Assembly: GCA_965238125.1 (NCBI GenBank)
Contig: OZ250179.1
Span: forward strand, 4,464,001-4,528,000
Length of the DNA stretch: 64,000 bases
Direction of reading: 5' to 3'
Origin: UBA6623 sp965238125
GTDB lineage: Bacteria > Acidobacteriota > Terriglobia > Bryobacterales > UBA6623
In this document: piece after piece, positions 1-9,004 of the stretch
Position numbering within the stretch: position 1 is the stretch's first letter
Layout: each line of letters opens with the position of its first letter
The notes under the pieces: generated by a model
What the model saw: only the letters and a program-made list of their open reading frames with translations
Told to the model about the DNA's origin: nothing
The model's database searches: none
Translations under genes and position numbers: made by a program

Positions 1-2
1 AG

Positions 3-246
3 CAAACCGAGTCTCGACCGTAAGGAAGCGGTATGCGATGAGCGACGCAGGTGGCGGACTTGATGACCCGCGGGACCAGAGGTGACGCAAGCTTTCAACA
101 TGGCGTGGCCGGCGGGCGCTGTTGTTACCACAAACGAAGGTTGTTGCGCGTTTGCGTTTGGTTCCGTGCCGCAGCGGGTCCGCCGCCCTGATTGCGGCCC
201 AAGGGCTTCATCGCATACCGCTTACTTACGTGCGCGGCTCGGTTTG
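3..246. repeat. Imperfect inverted repeat pair flanking 166 bp
   Basis: Bases 3-41 and the reverse complement of 208-246 are nearly the same 39-nt sequence: both begin CAAACCGAG, share CGTAAG, and end AAGCGGTATGCGATGA. The core between CAAACCGAG and CGTAAG is where they differ. No gene is seen in 1-253, so this block is the only structure there. It lies just downstream of the ctaB stop codon. It resembles interspersed repeats common in this kind of genome; I cannot name the family. Confidence 0.6.
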
Positions 247-253
247 GGACGCC

Positions 254-1156
254 CTACAGGACCTTGTCGAAGATCAGCAGGCAGTACAACACGGGAAGAT
301 AGACCACCGAGGCCTGTAGCAGGCGGCGAGCCTGCATGGTGGTCTTTTCGCGGGCGGCCAAGACGCCGAAATAGAGGTAGCCGAGGCCGCATACCACCGC
401 GCCGGTTAGATAGACCGTCCCGGTCATCCCCAACCACGCCGGCGCTAGGCTCACCGGTACCAGCAAAGCGGCGTAGAAGACAATCCGGCGTCCGGTGGCG
501 ACTCCGTCGGGCTTGACGACCGGCAACATCAAAATGCCGGCTCTTCGGTAATCCTCGCGGTACATCCAGGCGATGGCATAGAAATGAGGGAATTGCCAAA
601 CCAAGAGCAAGGCGAAAAGAGCCCAGCCTTCGAACCCGAGTTCGTTTCGCGCGGCGGCCCAACCGATCAAAGGCGGCATGGCTCCAGGGAACGAGCCGAC
701 AAACGTCGAAAGCGGCGTGCGGGTCTTGAGCGGGGTGTAAACGAACAGATAGCCCGCCGTGGTCAGTAACCCAAGCAGCGCGGTCAGAGGGTTGACCGCG
801 AGGGCCAAGTAGACCAGGCCCGCCAGGGTAAGGCCGGCTCCGAAAAGCATCGCGGGCAGCGGTTGTAGACGGCCCGCGGGCAGCGGCCTCTTCTCGGTGC
901 GGCGCATGCGGGCGTCCAAGTCGCGCTCCAGCCACTGGTTCAGCGCGCCGGTTCCGCCGGCCAACAGCGCGGTAGCCGCCAAAGTATGCAGCAACAGGGC
1001 GAACGACAGCGAGGCGGGCGAGCCCATGTAGAACCCCACCGCTGTCGAAAAGATAATCAGCCACACGACGCTGGGTTTCGTCAGCTCCAGGTAGTCCGAC
1101 GGCACGCCGATCGAGACCGGAACCGCGGCTTGGGCAGTGGAGGAAGGTTCTCTCAT
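254..1156 (-). CDS. ctaB: Protoheme IX farnesyltransferase (heme O synthase)
   Basis: Transfers a farnesyl group to heme b to make heme O, the precursor of heme A for cytochrome oxidases; an inner-membrane UbiA-superfamily prenyltransferase. The 300-residue protein has about eight hydrophobic segments and the prenyl-diphosphate motif N73-QWLERD-L-D81, followed by RTEKRPLP as in CtaB/CyoE. A second polar loop carries YTPLKTRTPLS. The start chosen is the ATG at 1156, because it overlaps the ctaA stop as ATGA, indicating translational coupling; the open frame continues further upstream only through ctaA. It is the last gene of the minus-strand respiratory cluster. The assignment as CtaB is firm; the cognate oxidase genes are not in the window. 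Confidence 0.93.
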   Translation of the reverse strand: MREPSSTAQAAVPVSIGVPSDYLELTKPSVVWLIIFSTAVGFYMGSPASLSFALLLHTLAATALLAGGTGALNQWLERDLDARMRRTEKRPLPAGRLQPLPAMLFGAGLTLAGLVYLALAVNPLTALLGLLTTAGYLFVYTPLKTRTPLSTFVGSFPGAMPPLIGWAAARNELGFEGWALFALLLVWQFPHFYAIAWMYREDYRRAGILMLPVVKPDGVATGRRIVFYAALLVPVSLAPAWLGMTGTVYLTGAVVCGLGYLYFGVLAAREKTTMQARRLLQASVVYLPVLYCLLIFDKVL

Positions 1157-2103
1157 GTCATTTGCGGAAGTTCTTGCCTGTTCATATCGGCCGTCCGATC
1201 GCCGAGACGAGCGTGAACCTGCATCGTCAGCACCACGCTCGACGCCAGCAGTAGGGCCCCCACGACGAGGTGGGCTACCGTTAAAATCACCATCGGCGGC
1301 AGCGGTTGCGGCGCGGTCGCGGTAACGTGTCGAATCCAATAGGTCGCCGCTCCTAGAACCAACTGCACGACCAGCAAACCGTTGAGCGCCAGCACCCAGC
1401 CGAGAACCTCGCGCCGGCCCGAGTGCTGAGCCGCCACCCGAACGACGACCCAAATCACGACGAGTGAAACCACCGCCGCCCCGATCAGGTGCGGAATGAT
1501 CCCGACGCCCTTGTGGCGAAAAGCCGCCCCGAGCATCAGTTGCAAAAAGATCGCCACATTTACGGCGACCGTCAGTCTCCCGAGCGAAAAAACACCGCCG
1601 TCCGCCAAGGGCCGCAAGCGATCTTCACTCTGACGCCGCCAGCGGGGCGATGTAACCAGCGCCAAGCTGACAATCATACTGAAGAACAGTTGGGCCAAAC
1701 AAGCGTGGCTCACCGAAACTGCGATCGGCAGCAGAAACAGCACCGTTATGCCGCCGAGAACGCCCTGCGCGACAACAGCGGCCAATGCCGCCCAGCCGAG
1801 CTTTTTCACCCAAGAGCGGCTTTCGGCCCGCCACAACCAGACCGCGAGAATGACGGTCAGCAGGCCGACAAAGCTTGCGATCATCCGGTGACCGTGCTCG
1901 TAGAAGACGCCCCCGATCATCGGGGGCATCCATTGACCGTAGGAAAGCGGCCAGTCGGGAACCGACAACCCCGCCTCGTTGCTCGTCACCAGGCCTCCAG
2001 CGGCGAGCAAACAGAGGGTCGAGAACGCCGTGAACAGCGCGAATCGGTGCAGCGGCCGGCTGACGGCCGTTGCAAACTCATCCGGATTTGTAGTTGAAGT
2101 CAA
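1153..2103 (-). CDS. ctaA: Heme A synthase (COX15/CtaA family)
   Basis: Oxidises the C8 methyl of heme O to the formyl group of heme A, working after CtaB; inner membrane. The 316-residue protein has eight predicted membrane helices. Family signatures are visible: GGLVTSNEAGLSVPDWP near the N-terminus, the EHGHRM motif (E69, H70, H72), and later histidines in SHACLAQ, PHLIGA and VAHLVVG that are the expected heme ligands. The only plausible start is a TTG at 2103, inside the upstream lipoprotein gene (26-nt overlap), so the exact N-terminus is uncertain. The 3' end overlaps ctaB by 4 nt. Lacking a nearby cox operon in the window, its link to an oxidase is inferred from pathway knowledge. Confidence 0.92.
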   Translation of the reverse strand: MTSTTNPDEFATAVSRPLHRFALFTAFSTLCLLAAGGLVTSNEAGLSVPDWPLSYGQWMPPMIGGVFYEHGHRMIASFVGLLTVILAVWLWRAESRSWVKKLGWAALAAVVAQGVLGGITVLFLLPIAVSVSHACLAQLFFSMIVSLALVTSPRWRRQSEDRLRPLADGGVFSLGRLTVAVNVAIFLQLMLGAAFRHKGVGIIPHLIGAAVVSLVVIWVVVRVAAQHSGRREVLGWVLALNGLLVVQLVLGAATYWIRHVTATAPQPLPPMVILTVAHLVVGALLLASSVVLTMQVHARLGDRTADMNRQELPQMT

Positions 2104-2854
2104 CCTGTTTTGACTCGGATGCGCCGACGGTGACGCTCATCTCTTGCGATTTGAACCTCTCGTGAACCGCTTCAATCGTGTAGGTTCCCGGGGGCAGGCC
2201 CTTGATTTCAAACGAGCCGTCCGCTCCGGTCACCGCGAAGAACGGGTGATCCACTACGTTGATATACGAGCGCATCCAGGGGTGAATATTGCACTTCACC
2301 GGCAGCATGATCTCCTGGCGGCTGAACTTGCGCTCGATCACCGGAGCATTCGCGGTCTGCGACTTGTTCCACTCGCGATTGACCTTCGGCAGCGGGTGAA
2401 CATTGTGCGTAGTCGGATCGTCGTTGGAAACAGCGAGAACCTGGCGCGTCTGCAATGCGATCACGTGGGGCTTATAGATACAGCCCTTCTGAGTGAGGCC
2501 GACCGAGCTCGACGGCGTCGCGAATTTCTTCCCTTCGAGGCCTCCCTTGACCCACACAAAGGTATTCGCCAGGGCGCCGCCGTCTCCTACCATGTAGACT
2601 TCGGCATGAACCGGCCCGCTGTGCAAGCCCTGACAATCGGGTTCGGCGCTCATGTTGATGCGGGGGTTTTTCGGGGCGTCCCCCTCGAAAGTGACCTTCC
2701 CGCTCACGGTGGCGGCGGTCGCCGCGTCCACTTCGAAGTAATCTTCGGCCTCGCTGGCCGCCTCTTCTACCGGGGCTTCCTCGCCGCCGCCGCACCCGAG
2801 GGTGAAGGCGAATAACACGACGAGCATCAGAGCCCATAGTTTGTATAACGACAT
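2078..2854 (-). CDS. Lipoprotein with cupredoxin-like and carboxypeptidase-regulatory-like domains
   Basis: A 258-residue secreted protein. It starts with a signal peptide ending in the lipobox LGCG (Cys21), so it should be lipid-anchored outside the cytoplasm. Residues about 50-200 look like a cupredoxin-type fold: a conserved THNVHP, a late CNIHPWM and scattered histidines could bind copper, as in methylamine-utilisation/plastocyanin-like lipoproteins. The last ~50 residues (GSFEIKGLPPGTYTIEAVHE) form a carboxypeptidase-regulatory-like beta sandwich. An AAGGA ribosome site precedes the ATG. It sits between the octaheme cytochrome gene and ctaA, so a role in electron transfer or copper delivery is reasonable but inferred. 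Metal binding has not been shown. Confidence 0.75.
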   Translation of the reverse strand: MSLYKLWALMLVVLFAFTLGCGGGEEAPVEEAASEAEDYFEVDAATAATVSGKVTFEGDAPKNPRINMSAEPDCQGLHSGPVHAEVYMVGDGGALANTFVWVKGGLEGKKFATPSSSVGLTQKGCIYKPHVIALQTRQVLAVSNDDPTTHNVHPLPKVNREWNKSQTANAPVIERKFSRQEIMLPVKCNIHPWMRSYINVVDHPFFAVTGADGSFEIKGLPPGTYTIEAVHERFKSQEMSVTVGASESKQVDFNYKSG

Positions 2855-3062
2855 GACTGTCTATCCTTCCTTTTGATAAAAAAACGAAACCGGCACGTAG
2901 GGTGCCAAACCTTTTTCAGTAGCCGAGCCTTACCGCCGGTTTTGGGGCGTGCGGGCCTAAACCCGCGGACGGACCAAAGAGAAATGGAAGCGTCAACCAT
3001 CGGCGCGTGGGGCGGATGAATCGTTCCTATTGGTCGATGTTCGATCGAACAATTGCTCCTAC

Positions 3063-3146
3063 GCCCCGTCCGGGGCTTATCGGGCATGACGGCACGGGTC
3101 CCCGGGCTTGCGCCCGGGGCTACTATCCGCGCCCCCTGCCGGGGGC
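3063..3146. repeat. Three-hairpin interspersed element (TAYTATCCG class)
   Basis: Fills the middle of the gene-free stretch 2855-3189. Three perfect hairpins follow each other: GCCCC-GTCC-GGGGC (3063-3076), CCCCGGGC-TTGC-GCCCGGGG (3100-3119) and GCCCCC-TGCC-GGGGGC (3131-3146), with CTACTATCCGC between the last two. The same architecture and the linker TATTATCCG recur at 22653-22733 with different stems. No T-run follows, so a terminator is not the best reading. The rest of 2855-3189 shows no gene. Confidence 0.6.
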
Positions 3147-3189
3147 GGGGTCCGAAGCTATGAGACATCCTGGCCATTTTCTTGCCGCC

Positions 3190-6100
3190 CTATCCTCCCG
3201 GCACTCCGGCGGCCAGCAGACGCCTCAACTCGTCGGGCGTGAACTGGAACATATAGCGCACCATCAAGTCGGCGTGATCCTTTTCATAGTTTTGGAACGA
3301 TGACGGCAACGGACCGTCAAAAACCCAGCGGTTGTCCTCGTGTCGGAACAATTCCGAGGGCATCGCCGTGCCCGGCGCGATATTGGCCGGCTCGAGCATC
3401 CAGCGATAGGTCCACTCGGGCTTCAACCGTTGGGCTGCAATCAGGAAATTCGGCGCCGTCGCGTTACGATCACGAGCCGCGTTGCCGGTCATATGGCACT
3501 TCAGACAGGGCGCGGCTTTTCCGCTGAACAGCCGGCGACTCATCAAACGCTCGGCGCTCGAGAGCGGTTCCATTCCCTCGGGCTGATAGGGAAGCGGCTG
3601 CGTCGAGCGCGCCATAAAGAAGCGCATCACTTTGCCGACCTGGCGGTCCGAGAAATAAAAAGTCGGCATGCGAGCTTCGAGGTATTCCCGAACGCCGTTG
3701 CGATTGATGTTGGTGTCGCTTTGCGCCGGGTTGTGCAGAAAGCCCAGCAACCAATCCGGCTGCACGCGGGCCCCCTCGGTGTAGAGCTGCGGCGGGAACT
3801 GCTCGGCCCAATCCGGGTCCTGATACCTGTCCATGGTCATGAACGAGGTCTCGTCGCCAGGCCGGATCTGGTGACAGCCGTTGCAGTTGTAGCGCTTGAT
3901 GATCCACCAGCCCTGTTGGACGAAACTTCGGTCATCCTCGGGCTCATAGCGATACTGCTTCGGAAACTGCGTGTCCACGGCGCCGAGCAAGAACGTTGTC
4001 AGGGCGTCGATCTGTTCGTCGTTAAGATTGAAATTCGGCATCCGCAGCGATTCGAGGTGGCTCTTGACCTTGCCCTCGTCGAAGAAGGCGGGATCCTTGA
4101 GCTTGTGCTCGAAAAAGCCCTTGTGGTTGTACCACCCTTCGCGCTCGGCCCGGTGCGTGAATAAAGCGAAGTCGAGCCGATCGAGCGGCTTGCTGCCTTC
4201 CAGCGTCAACTCCGTCCCGATGCGGCCCTCGGTTTCAAGACCCGAAATCTCGTGGCAGCCGGCGCAGCCATAATGGCGCAGCGACGCCAATCCCTTTTCC
4301 GCCCTCGCCGGATCATCCATGAAATCCGCCGCGGCGTACTGGGCATCGGTCTTCTGCTCCATCAAATAGGTTGCGATGTCGCGAGTCTCGGCGACCGAGA
4401 GCCGTAGATTCGGCATAATCGGCCGCAGGCGAACTTCGTCATCCGGCGCGTTGGGATCGGGCGTCAATTCGCTCGGATCGTGAATCCAGCGAACCAGGTA
4501 GTTGTAGTTGGTCTTTTCACCGACCCGGCTCAGATTCGCCGCAAACGTCCCACCCATGCGGTCGTCGCCTTCGCCGATCGAGTGGCAACCCAGGCAACCC
4601 CGCGTCTCAAAGAGCTCCTTGCCCCGCTCGGCGTTCCCCCGCGGATGCGATTCCAAGCGGCCTTCGATCGCGTTCTGCCACAGATAGGCCGAGATCCCCT
4701 GAATTTCCTCGTCGAGCAAGCGGAAGACCGGCATCTTTGAACCCGGCCGAAATTCGTGCGGGTCCTTGAGCCAAACCGGGACCCACTCCTTGAGTAGCTT
4801 GACGCGAATTTCCTTCAGGCTGGGTCCGAACTTCTTCACTTCCACGCCCAGATTGCGCTCTTGCTGTTGCAACGTCGCGATCCGGGCGTCGAGGCGACTG
4901 TTGCGCAGGGTCAACTCTTCGGCGCGGTCGTAGAGACGCTGCGCGACATCGTCTTCCTCGGCCTCATCCCCCATCTCGATCGAGTTCAGGGATTCCTTCA
5001 TGTTCGCGGCTTTTTCGGTGGCGAGAATGCCGATCCGGCGACGCACCTCGGCCAGCTCGTCGGACTCAATGTCGAAGCCTTCAAAGCGATGGCAGCCCCA
5101 GCAACCGCGGTTCAAGAACAACTCGCGGCCCTGGTTGAGGGTCTCCGCCATCGGCGTGACAACTTCCTTGGCGTGGCACTGCTGGCAGCCCGCCGTCATA
5201 TTTTCCTTGTGGTAGAGCGGCCAGAGCCAGAATTTGTGCCGTCCGTGCCCCTTAACGACGCCGCTCGTCGCCCGGCCGTTGCCGTTGTGGCAACTCGAGC
5301 AACCGAACTGTTCCGGATCGTGGATCTTCAGCAGATCGCGATTCGGGTGGCCCGCGAAGACCTCGTGGCCGCCCATCGAGGCCGCCGTCAACTCGACCGG
5401 CTCACGAATGCCGAGATGACAAGACTCGCAACGGTCGACCCAGTCGATATCGGGCATGTGGATCTGTTTGATGTCGACGGCAAAATTGTCCATCTTGCTG
5501 ATCAAGCCGTCGACTTGTTGCGCCGTCAGCCCGGTCATGCGTTCACTGAGATAGGCGTCGCGCTTGGCGCGAATCTCCTGCGCCGGACCCAGCAGTGCCA
5601 CTCGCTCGGCTTGCAGTTCGGCCCGCAGATTGCGAAGCCGCTCGAATTCGGCCTCGAGTTGGGGGAAGGTCACGGTCAACGTTTCGGTGTTCCCCGACCC
5701 GTCGTCGGCGACAACATCCAATTCGATAACGCGCTGCTTGATTCCGTCGATTTTGGCCTGCAGCGATTGCTTGGTCGATTCGCTCGTCGCCGTCTCGAAC
5801 TGGTAGGTCGGCTCGCCGATCTCGCCGCGTAATGCCTGAAAGGTGGCTCGTACGGCCACCATACGCGGGTTCACGCCCCGGTTGACGCGTTTTTGGATGT
5901 CGGCCGTCTTGGCGACGGCTTCGGCCTCCGCATCCCGCAACTGCTCATCGAGTTCCCGGTACCCCGAGGAGTCCTTGATCTCTTGCTCGGCGGCCGCCTG
6001 CCCGGGCTTCAGCTTCCGCAAGTGCGACTTATAGAGCCCCACGAACTGCTCTTGCGTCGTCTTCCAAGGACGCATCGCGTAGAGTTCGTCGTAAAGCGCC

Positions 6101-6204
6101 CAGACGAGCGTCAACATCAAAATCAGTGTCGACACAAACAGCGGCACACTGAGCGAATTGTTCTGGACCGGATCGTCGTGATCCATGGGAGGCGCTTTTG
6201 CCAT
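3190..6204 (-). CDS. Membrane-anchored octaheme cytochrome c of the bc-type complex
   Basis: A 1,004-residue cytochrome c with eight CxxCH heme sites: CESCH, CSSCH, CQQCH and CWGCH around residues 258-372, then CLGCH (~540), CAGCH (~650), CNGCH (~777) and CLKCH (~904). An N-terminal hydrophobic segment (about residues 18-37) has no cleavage site and probably anchors it. Residues ~60-240 are charged and heptad-like, with a second such stretch at ~385-465, suggesting coiled coils. The C-terminal half consists of repeated monoheme modules with distal-Met candidates such as PGSKMP, PIMPN, LRMPN and ARMPT. The gene directly follows the cytochrome b C-terminal gene, so it probably replaces cytochrome c1 or f as the electron outlet. 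The ATG at 6204 has a GGAG site. Confidence 0.88.
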   Translation of the reverse strand: MAKAPPMDHDDPVQNNSLSVPLFVSTLILMLTLVWALYDELYAMRPWKTTQEQFVGLYKSHLRKLKPGQAAAEQEIKDSSGYRELDEQLRDAEAEAVAKTADIQKRVNRGVNPRMVAVRATFQALRGEIGEPTYQFETATSESTKQSLQAKIDGIKQRVIELDVVADDGSGNTETLTVTFPQLEAEFERLRNLRAELQAERVALLGPAQEIRAKRDAYLSERMTGLTAQQVDGLISKMDNFAVDIKQIHMPDIDWVDRCESCHLGIREPVELTAASMGGHEVFAGHPNRDLLKIHDPEQFGCSSCHNGNGRATSGVVKGHGRHKFWLWPLYHKENMTAGCQQCHAKEVVTPMAETLNQGRELFLNRGCWGCHRFEGFDIESDELAEVRRRIGILATEKAANMKESLNSIEMGDEAEEDDVAQRLYDRAEELTLRNSRLDARIATLQQQERNLGVEVKKFGPSLKEIRVKLLKEWVPVWLKDPHEFRPGSKMPVFRLLDEEIQGISAYLWQNAIEGRLESHPRGNAERGKELFETRGCLGCHSIGEGDDRMGGTFAANLSRVGEKTNYNYLVRWIHDPSELTPDPNAPDDEVRLRPIMPNLRLSVAETRDIATYLMEQKTDAQYAAADFMDDPARAEKGLASLRHYGCAGCHEISGLETEGRIGTELTLEGSKPLDRLDFALFTHRAEREGWYNHKGFFEHKLKDPAFFDEGKVKSHLESLRMPNFNLNDEQIDALTTFLLGAVDTQFPKQYRYEPEDDRSFVQQGWWIIKRYNCNGCHQIRPGDETSFMTMDRYQDPDWAEQFPPQLYTEGARVQPDWLLGFLHNPAQSDTNINRNGVREYLEARMPTFYFSDRQVGKVMRFFMARSTQPLPYQPEGMEPLSSAERLMSRRLFSGKAAPCLKCHMTGNAARDRNATAPNFLIAAQRLKPEWTYRWMLEPANIAPGTAMPSELFRHEDNRWVFDGPLPSSFQNYEKDHADLMVRYMFQFTPDELRRLLAAGVPGG

Positions 6205-6267
6205 GCGAATACTCCGTCAATCAGTGCGAAACTCTCTTGCCACCGACTCGCCTTCCGGGGCGTCCGG

Positions 6268-7203
6268 CTAGATATTAAACCAGGGCGTTACCAAAACATA
6301 TTTGACGCGGAAGACCAGCCGCGCGATCATCTTCGCTGGCAGGCTCAGCATTGTAATCACCAATAACTGCAGAACCAGGTACTGGGTCAGCGACATGCGA
6401 TCAAGAATCTTGCGGTTGAATTCGGTGAGCGTCAGCAGCTTGTGCGTACCCCAGGCGCCGACGGCGACGAAAACCCCCAGCACGGTCGCCCCGAACGCGG
6501 CGATCGACCACGTCCCGGTCAGACCGATGAACTCGTGCAAATCCCGGTTGGTTTCGAAAACCAGCTTATTGTGATCCCAGGTCTGTCCCGGCCAAAACCA
6601 CATCCACCCCGGCCCGCGAATGATTGTCCCGATCACGATCATGGTGCACCAGAGAAAGATGAACCCGAAGATGAAGGTCCCGATCGCGAACTTACGTTGC
6701 TTGTAGGTGTAGTAACCGTTGCCGAGCGGGTTCTCGTCAATGTAGGGGATGGCGATCAATCCGACGATGATCAGCGTCGGCATCACGACGCCGGCGATCC
6801 AGGGATCGAAGTACACCAACATTTCCTGTAGACCCAAGAAATACCAGGGGGCCTTGGCAGGGTTCATCGTCAGCGACGGGTTCGCCGGCTCTTCGAGCGG
6901 CGCATCAAGCGTAATCGACCAAACCATCAAGATGGCCGTCACGATCACGGTCGCCAAAAACTCGATCCGCAAGAGAAAGGGCCAAACGTGCACTTCCTTC
7001 GGCCAACCCTTCTTAAAGGTTTGCGTCTTGCGGTGGTGCGTCTTCGCCATCTCCGGGTCGGCCTCGAGCTGCGCGATCAGCCGATCGTTGGCGAACGCCT
7101 GCCGCAACCCGTACCACGCGTAGAAGGGAATCATGAACATGAGCAAGATAATGGGAACGTTGTCAGGCAGTGAAATGATTTCCCAAAGCTGGTGCCAATC
7201 CAT
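6268..7203 (-). CDS. Cytochrome b C-terminal half (subunit IV/PetD-like)
   Basis: The 311-residue protein supplies the C-terminal domain of a split cytochrome b, as subunit IV does in b6f complexes. The usual Qo-site PEWY signature is replaced by KAPWYFLGLQE (about residues 115-125), followed by FDPWIAGVVMP and PYIDENP, as expected for this domain. An extra C-terminal section with two or more hydrophobic helices (residues ~185-300) is longer than plant PetD. AGGAGAG precedes the ATG at 7203. It lies between the b6-like gene (41-nt gap) and the octaheme cytochrome. The loss of the acidic residue of PEWY often goes with low-potential quinones, but menaquinol use is only inference here. Confidence 0.9.
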   Translation of the reverse strand: MDWHQLWEIISLPDNVPIILLMFMIPFYAWYGLRQAFANDRLIAQLEADPEMAKTHHRKTQTFKKGWPKEVHVWPFLLRIEFLATVIVTAILMVWSITLDAPLEEPANPSLTMNPAKAPWYFLGLQEMLVYFDPWIAGVVMPTLIIVGLIAIPYIDENPLGNGYYTYKQRKFAIGTFIFGFIFLWCTMIVIGTIIRGPGWMWFWPGQTWDHNKLVFETNRDLHEFIGLTGTWSIAAFGATVLGVFVAVGAWGTHKLLTLTEFNRKILDRMSLTQYLVLQLLVITMLSLPAKMIARLVFRVKYVLVTPWFNI

Positions 7204-7244
7204 TGAATCTCTCCTGTCGCCCTACCTCGTCAGCCGGAAACCGC

Positions 7245-8135
7245 TCACAGGCGCCGCGGCTTCTTGATTTCGCTTTCCAACATCATCGGCGACGGACCCG
7301 AGATGCCGCCGTCTTTTCGTATTCGCCAGAAATGCACGATCATGAACGTCGCCGCGAATCCCGGGATGGCGATGCAGTGCCAAATATAGGCGCGCAACAG
7401 CGCGTTCGCGTCCACGATCGAACCGCCCAGCAAGGCGAACCGGACATCATTAAACGCCGTCATTCCGAATTCGGGTCCGAACGGCCCCTCATGCCCCAGC
7501 ATCGGGGTAGCGCGCGCCATGTTCGTCCCCACTGTTACGGCCCAGAAACCCAGCTGATCGTCGGGCAGCAGGTACCCGGTAAAGGAAAGCAGCAGCGTCA
7601 GGACCAACAAAATGACGCCGACGGTCCAGTTGAACTGCCGCGGCTTCTTGTAGGACCCGGTCAGGAACACCCGGAACATATGGAGCATCACCGTCAAGAT
7701 CATTGCGTGCGCTCCCCAGCGGTGCATATTGCGCAACAGCTTGCCGAAGGGGACGTCGTGCTCCAAGTACAAGATATCTCGGAACGCCTGAACTTTCGTC
7801 GGGTGGTAGTAGAACATCAGCAGCACGCCGGTCCAGGTCAACACCACAAAGAGGTAGAACGAGATGCCGCCCATGCCCCAGGTGTAGTTGTAGGCCACCG
7901 AGTCGCGGTTGATCTTCGCGGGGTGCAGGTGAAGAAAAACATTGCTGAGCACGCCCAACGTCCGGCTGCGCGGCGTATCGTCGTGCTTGACCCGGAACAT
8001 CGACTTGTACAGTTCCGTCTTGGTCGGTTTCTTGAGCGCCTTGAGGTCGTCGGCTGCTTTTTGCTTGATGACGTCGGCATCAAGCACGCCCAACAGCCCT
8101 TTCTTGCCGTTGCCCGAACCATTCTCTTCCGGCAT
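7245..8135 (-). CDS. Cytochrome b N-terminal half (b6-like)
   Basis: Binds the two b hemes of the quinol-oxidising complex in the inner membrane. Four helices carry the heme histidines: the pair in MHRWGAH...LHMF is 14 apart, and the pair H-CIAIPG...IVH is 15 apart. The latter spacing is the b6 type rather than the bc1 type (14). HFWRIRKDGGISGP after the last histidine is also b6-like. A ~60-residue hydrophilic extension precedes the first helix. I start at the ATG at 8135, which follows GGAGGAGAGAAGG; an in-frame ATG 33 nt upstream has a poorer context. The gene lies between Rieske and the subunit IV-like gene. Confidence 0.93.
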   Translation of the reverse strand: MPEENGSGNGKKGLLGVLDADVIKQKAADDLKALKKPTKTELYKSMFRVKHDDTPRSRTLGVLSNVFLHLHPAKINRDSVAYNYTWGMGGISFYLFVVLTWTGVLLMFYYHPTKVQAFRDILYLEHDVPFGKLLRNMHRWGAHAMILTVMLHMFRVFLTGSYKKPRQFNWTVGVILLVLTLLLSFTGYLLPDDQLGFWAVTVGTNMARATPMLGHEGPFGPEFGMTAFNDVRFALLGGSIVDANALLRAYIWHCIAIPGFAATFMIVHFWRIRKDGGISGPSPMMLESEIKKPRRL

Positions 8136-8302
8136 CCTTCTCTCCTCCCCCGGGTTTCCCTGGGGCAACTCGTCCTCTCTCTTACGTTGTCTCCAACCCG
8201 TGTCCCGCGCTCACCGCCGGACCGCCGCGTGTCTTAAGGGGGCGCCCTCGCCCGCCGCCCGAGGCAACAGGCTTCGCCGATCCCGTGCGCGGCGTAATGT
8301 TT

Positions 8303-8908
8303 CTAGATCACAAGAAACGCGCCGTCATTGTTGAACTGGGTCGCTTTACCCTTCTCCTCTTTGAAGAGCTGAGCGGTGTTCACCACGATCTGCCCTTCCG
8401 GGTCGAGGCTCACCGTCGCCCGGTCGAGCGGACGCGGCGCCGGCCCCTCGTAGTTGATTCCCTCCGGGTCGTACCCGCTTCCGTGGCAGGGGCACTTGAA
8501 CTTCTGCTCCCCTTGTTTCCAGTCCGGCGTGCAGCCCAAGTGCGTGCAGCGGGCGAAAATCACGAATATCCGGTCGGTTGTCCGCACTACCCAGATGCGC
8601 CGCGTTTTTTGGAATTTCGTGTCGACGCCGATCCCGAAGTCAGTCGGGGCGCCGATGCGAAAAACCGTCCTCGGTTCAAAAATCGTCCTCGGGAAGAAGA
8701 ACCGCAAGAACATCAAGAAGTTGGTCAGCAAGAACCCGCCCGTGAGAATCCCCACGAACCGGCGTCGTGCCTTGACGGCTTCCTTCTTGTCGGGGCTGGT
8801 TTCCAGCGCCGTGCGGAGCTTCGCTACCAGGGACGGCTCTGCCGCTTCGGCCGCAGCACCCTCCGAGTGGCCCGAACCCTGCCCGGCGCCACCAGTGGTT
8901 TCAGCCAT
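8303..8908 (-). CDS. Rieske 2Fe-2S subunit of the bc-type complex
   Basis: The 201-residue protein takes the first electron from quinol and passes it to a c-type heme. One transmembrane anchor lies at about residues 50-67 (GILTGGFLLTNFLMF). The cluster-binding motifs are CTHLGC (C120-C125 region) and CPCHGSGY (about 138-145), each giving one Cys and one His, plus a disulfide Cys. PAPRPLD after the second motif is typical. The N-terminal ~25 residues are Ala/Gly/Glu-rich. An AAGGAAGGG site precedes the ATG at 8908. It is the first gene of the respiratory cluster, 167 nt before the cytochrome b gene. Confidence 0.95.
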   Translation of the reverse strand: MAETTGGAGQGSGHSEGAAAEAAEPSLVAKLRTALETSPDKKEAVKARRRFVGILTGGFLLTNFLMFLRFFFPRTIFEPRTVFRIGAPTDFGIGVDTKFQKTRRIWVVRTTDRIFVIFARCTHLGCTPDWKQGEQKFKCPCHGSGYDPEGINYEGPAPRPLDRATVSLDPEGQIVVNTAQLFKEEKGKATQFNNDGAFLVI

Positions 8909-8975
8909 GATAGCCCTTCCTTGTATCTACTCAATATGATTGTGGTTACCGATCCATCCGTGACTTTAACACCCC

Positions 8976-9004
8976 ATTGTAGTGGAGCTATGAAGGCGGA
9001 ACAA
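8976..9004 (-). promoter_or_regulatory. Possible sigma70-like promoter of the bc operon
   Basis: On the minus strand TTGTTC and TACAAT are separated by 17 nt, about 70 nt upstream of the Rieske start. The -10 hexamer matches consensus at 5 of 6 positions, the -35 at 3. The position fits the head of the cluster. This is a motif reading only. Confidence 0.3.

Noticed and set aside
4861..5832. 323-codon plus-strand frame opposite the octaheme cytochrome
   Set aside because: All eight heme motifs are on the minus strand; the shadow has none of its own.
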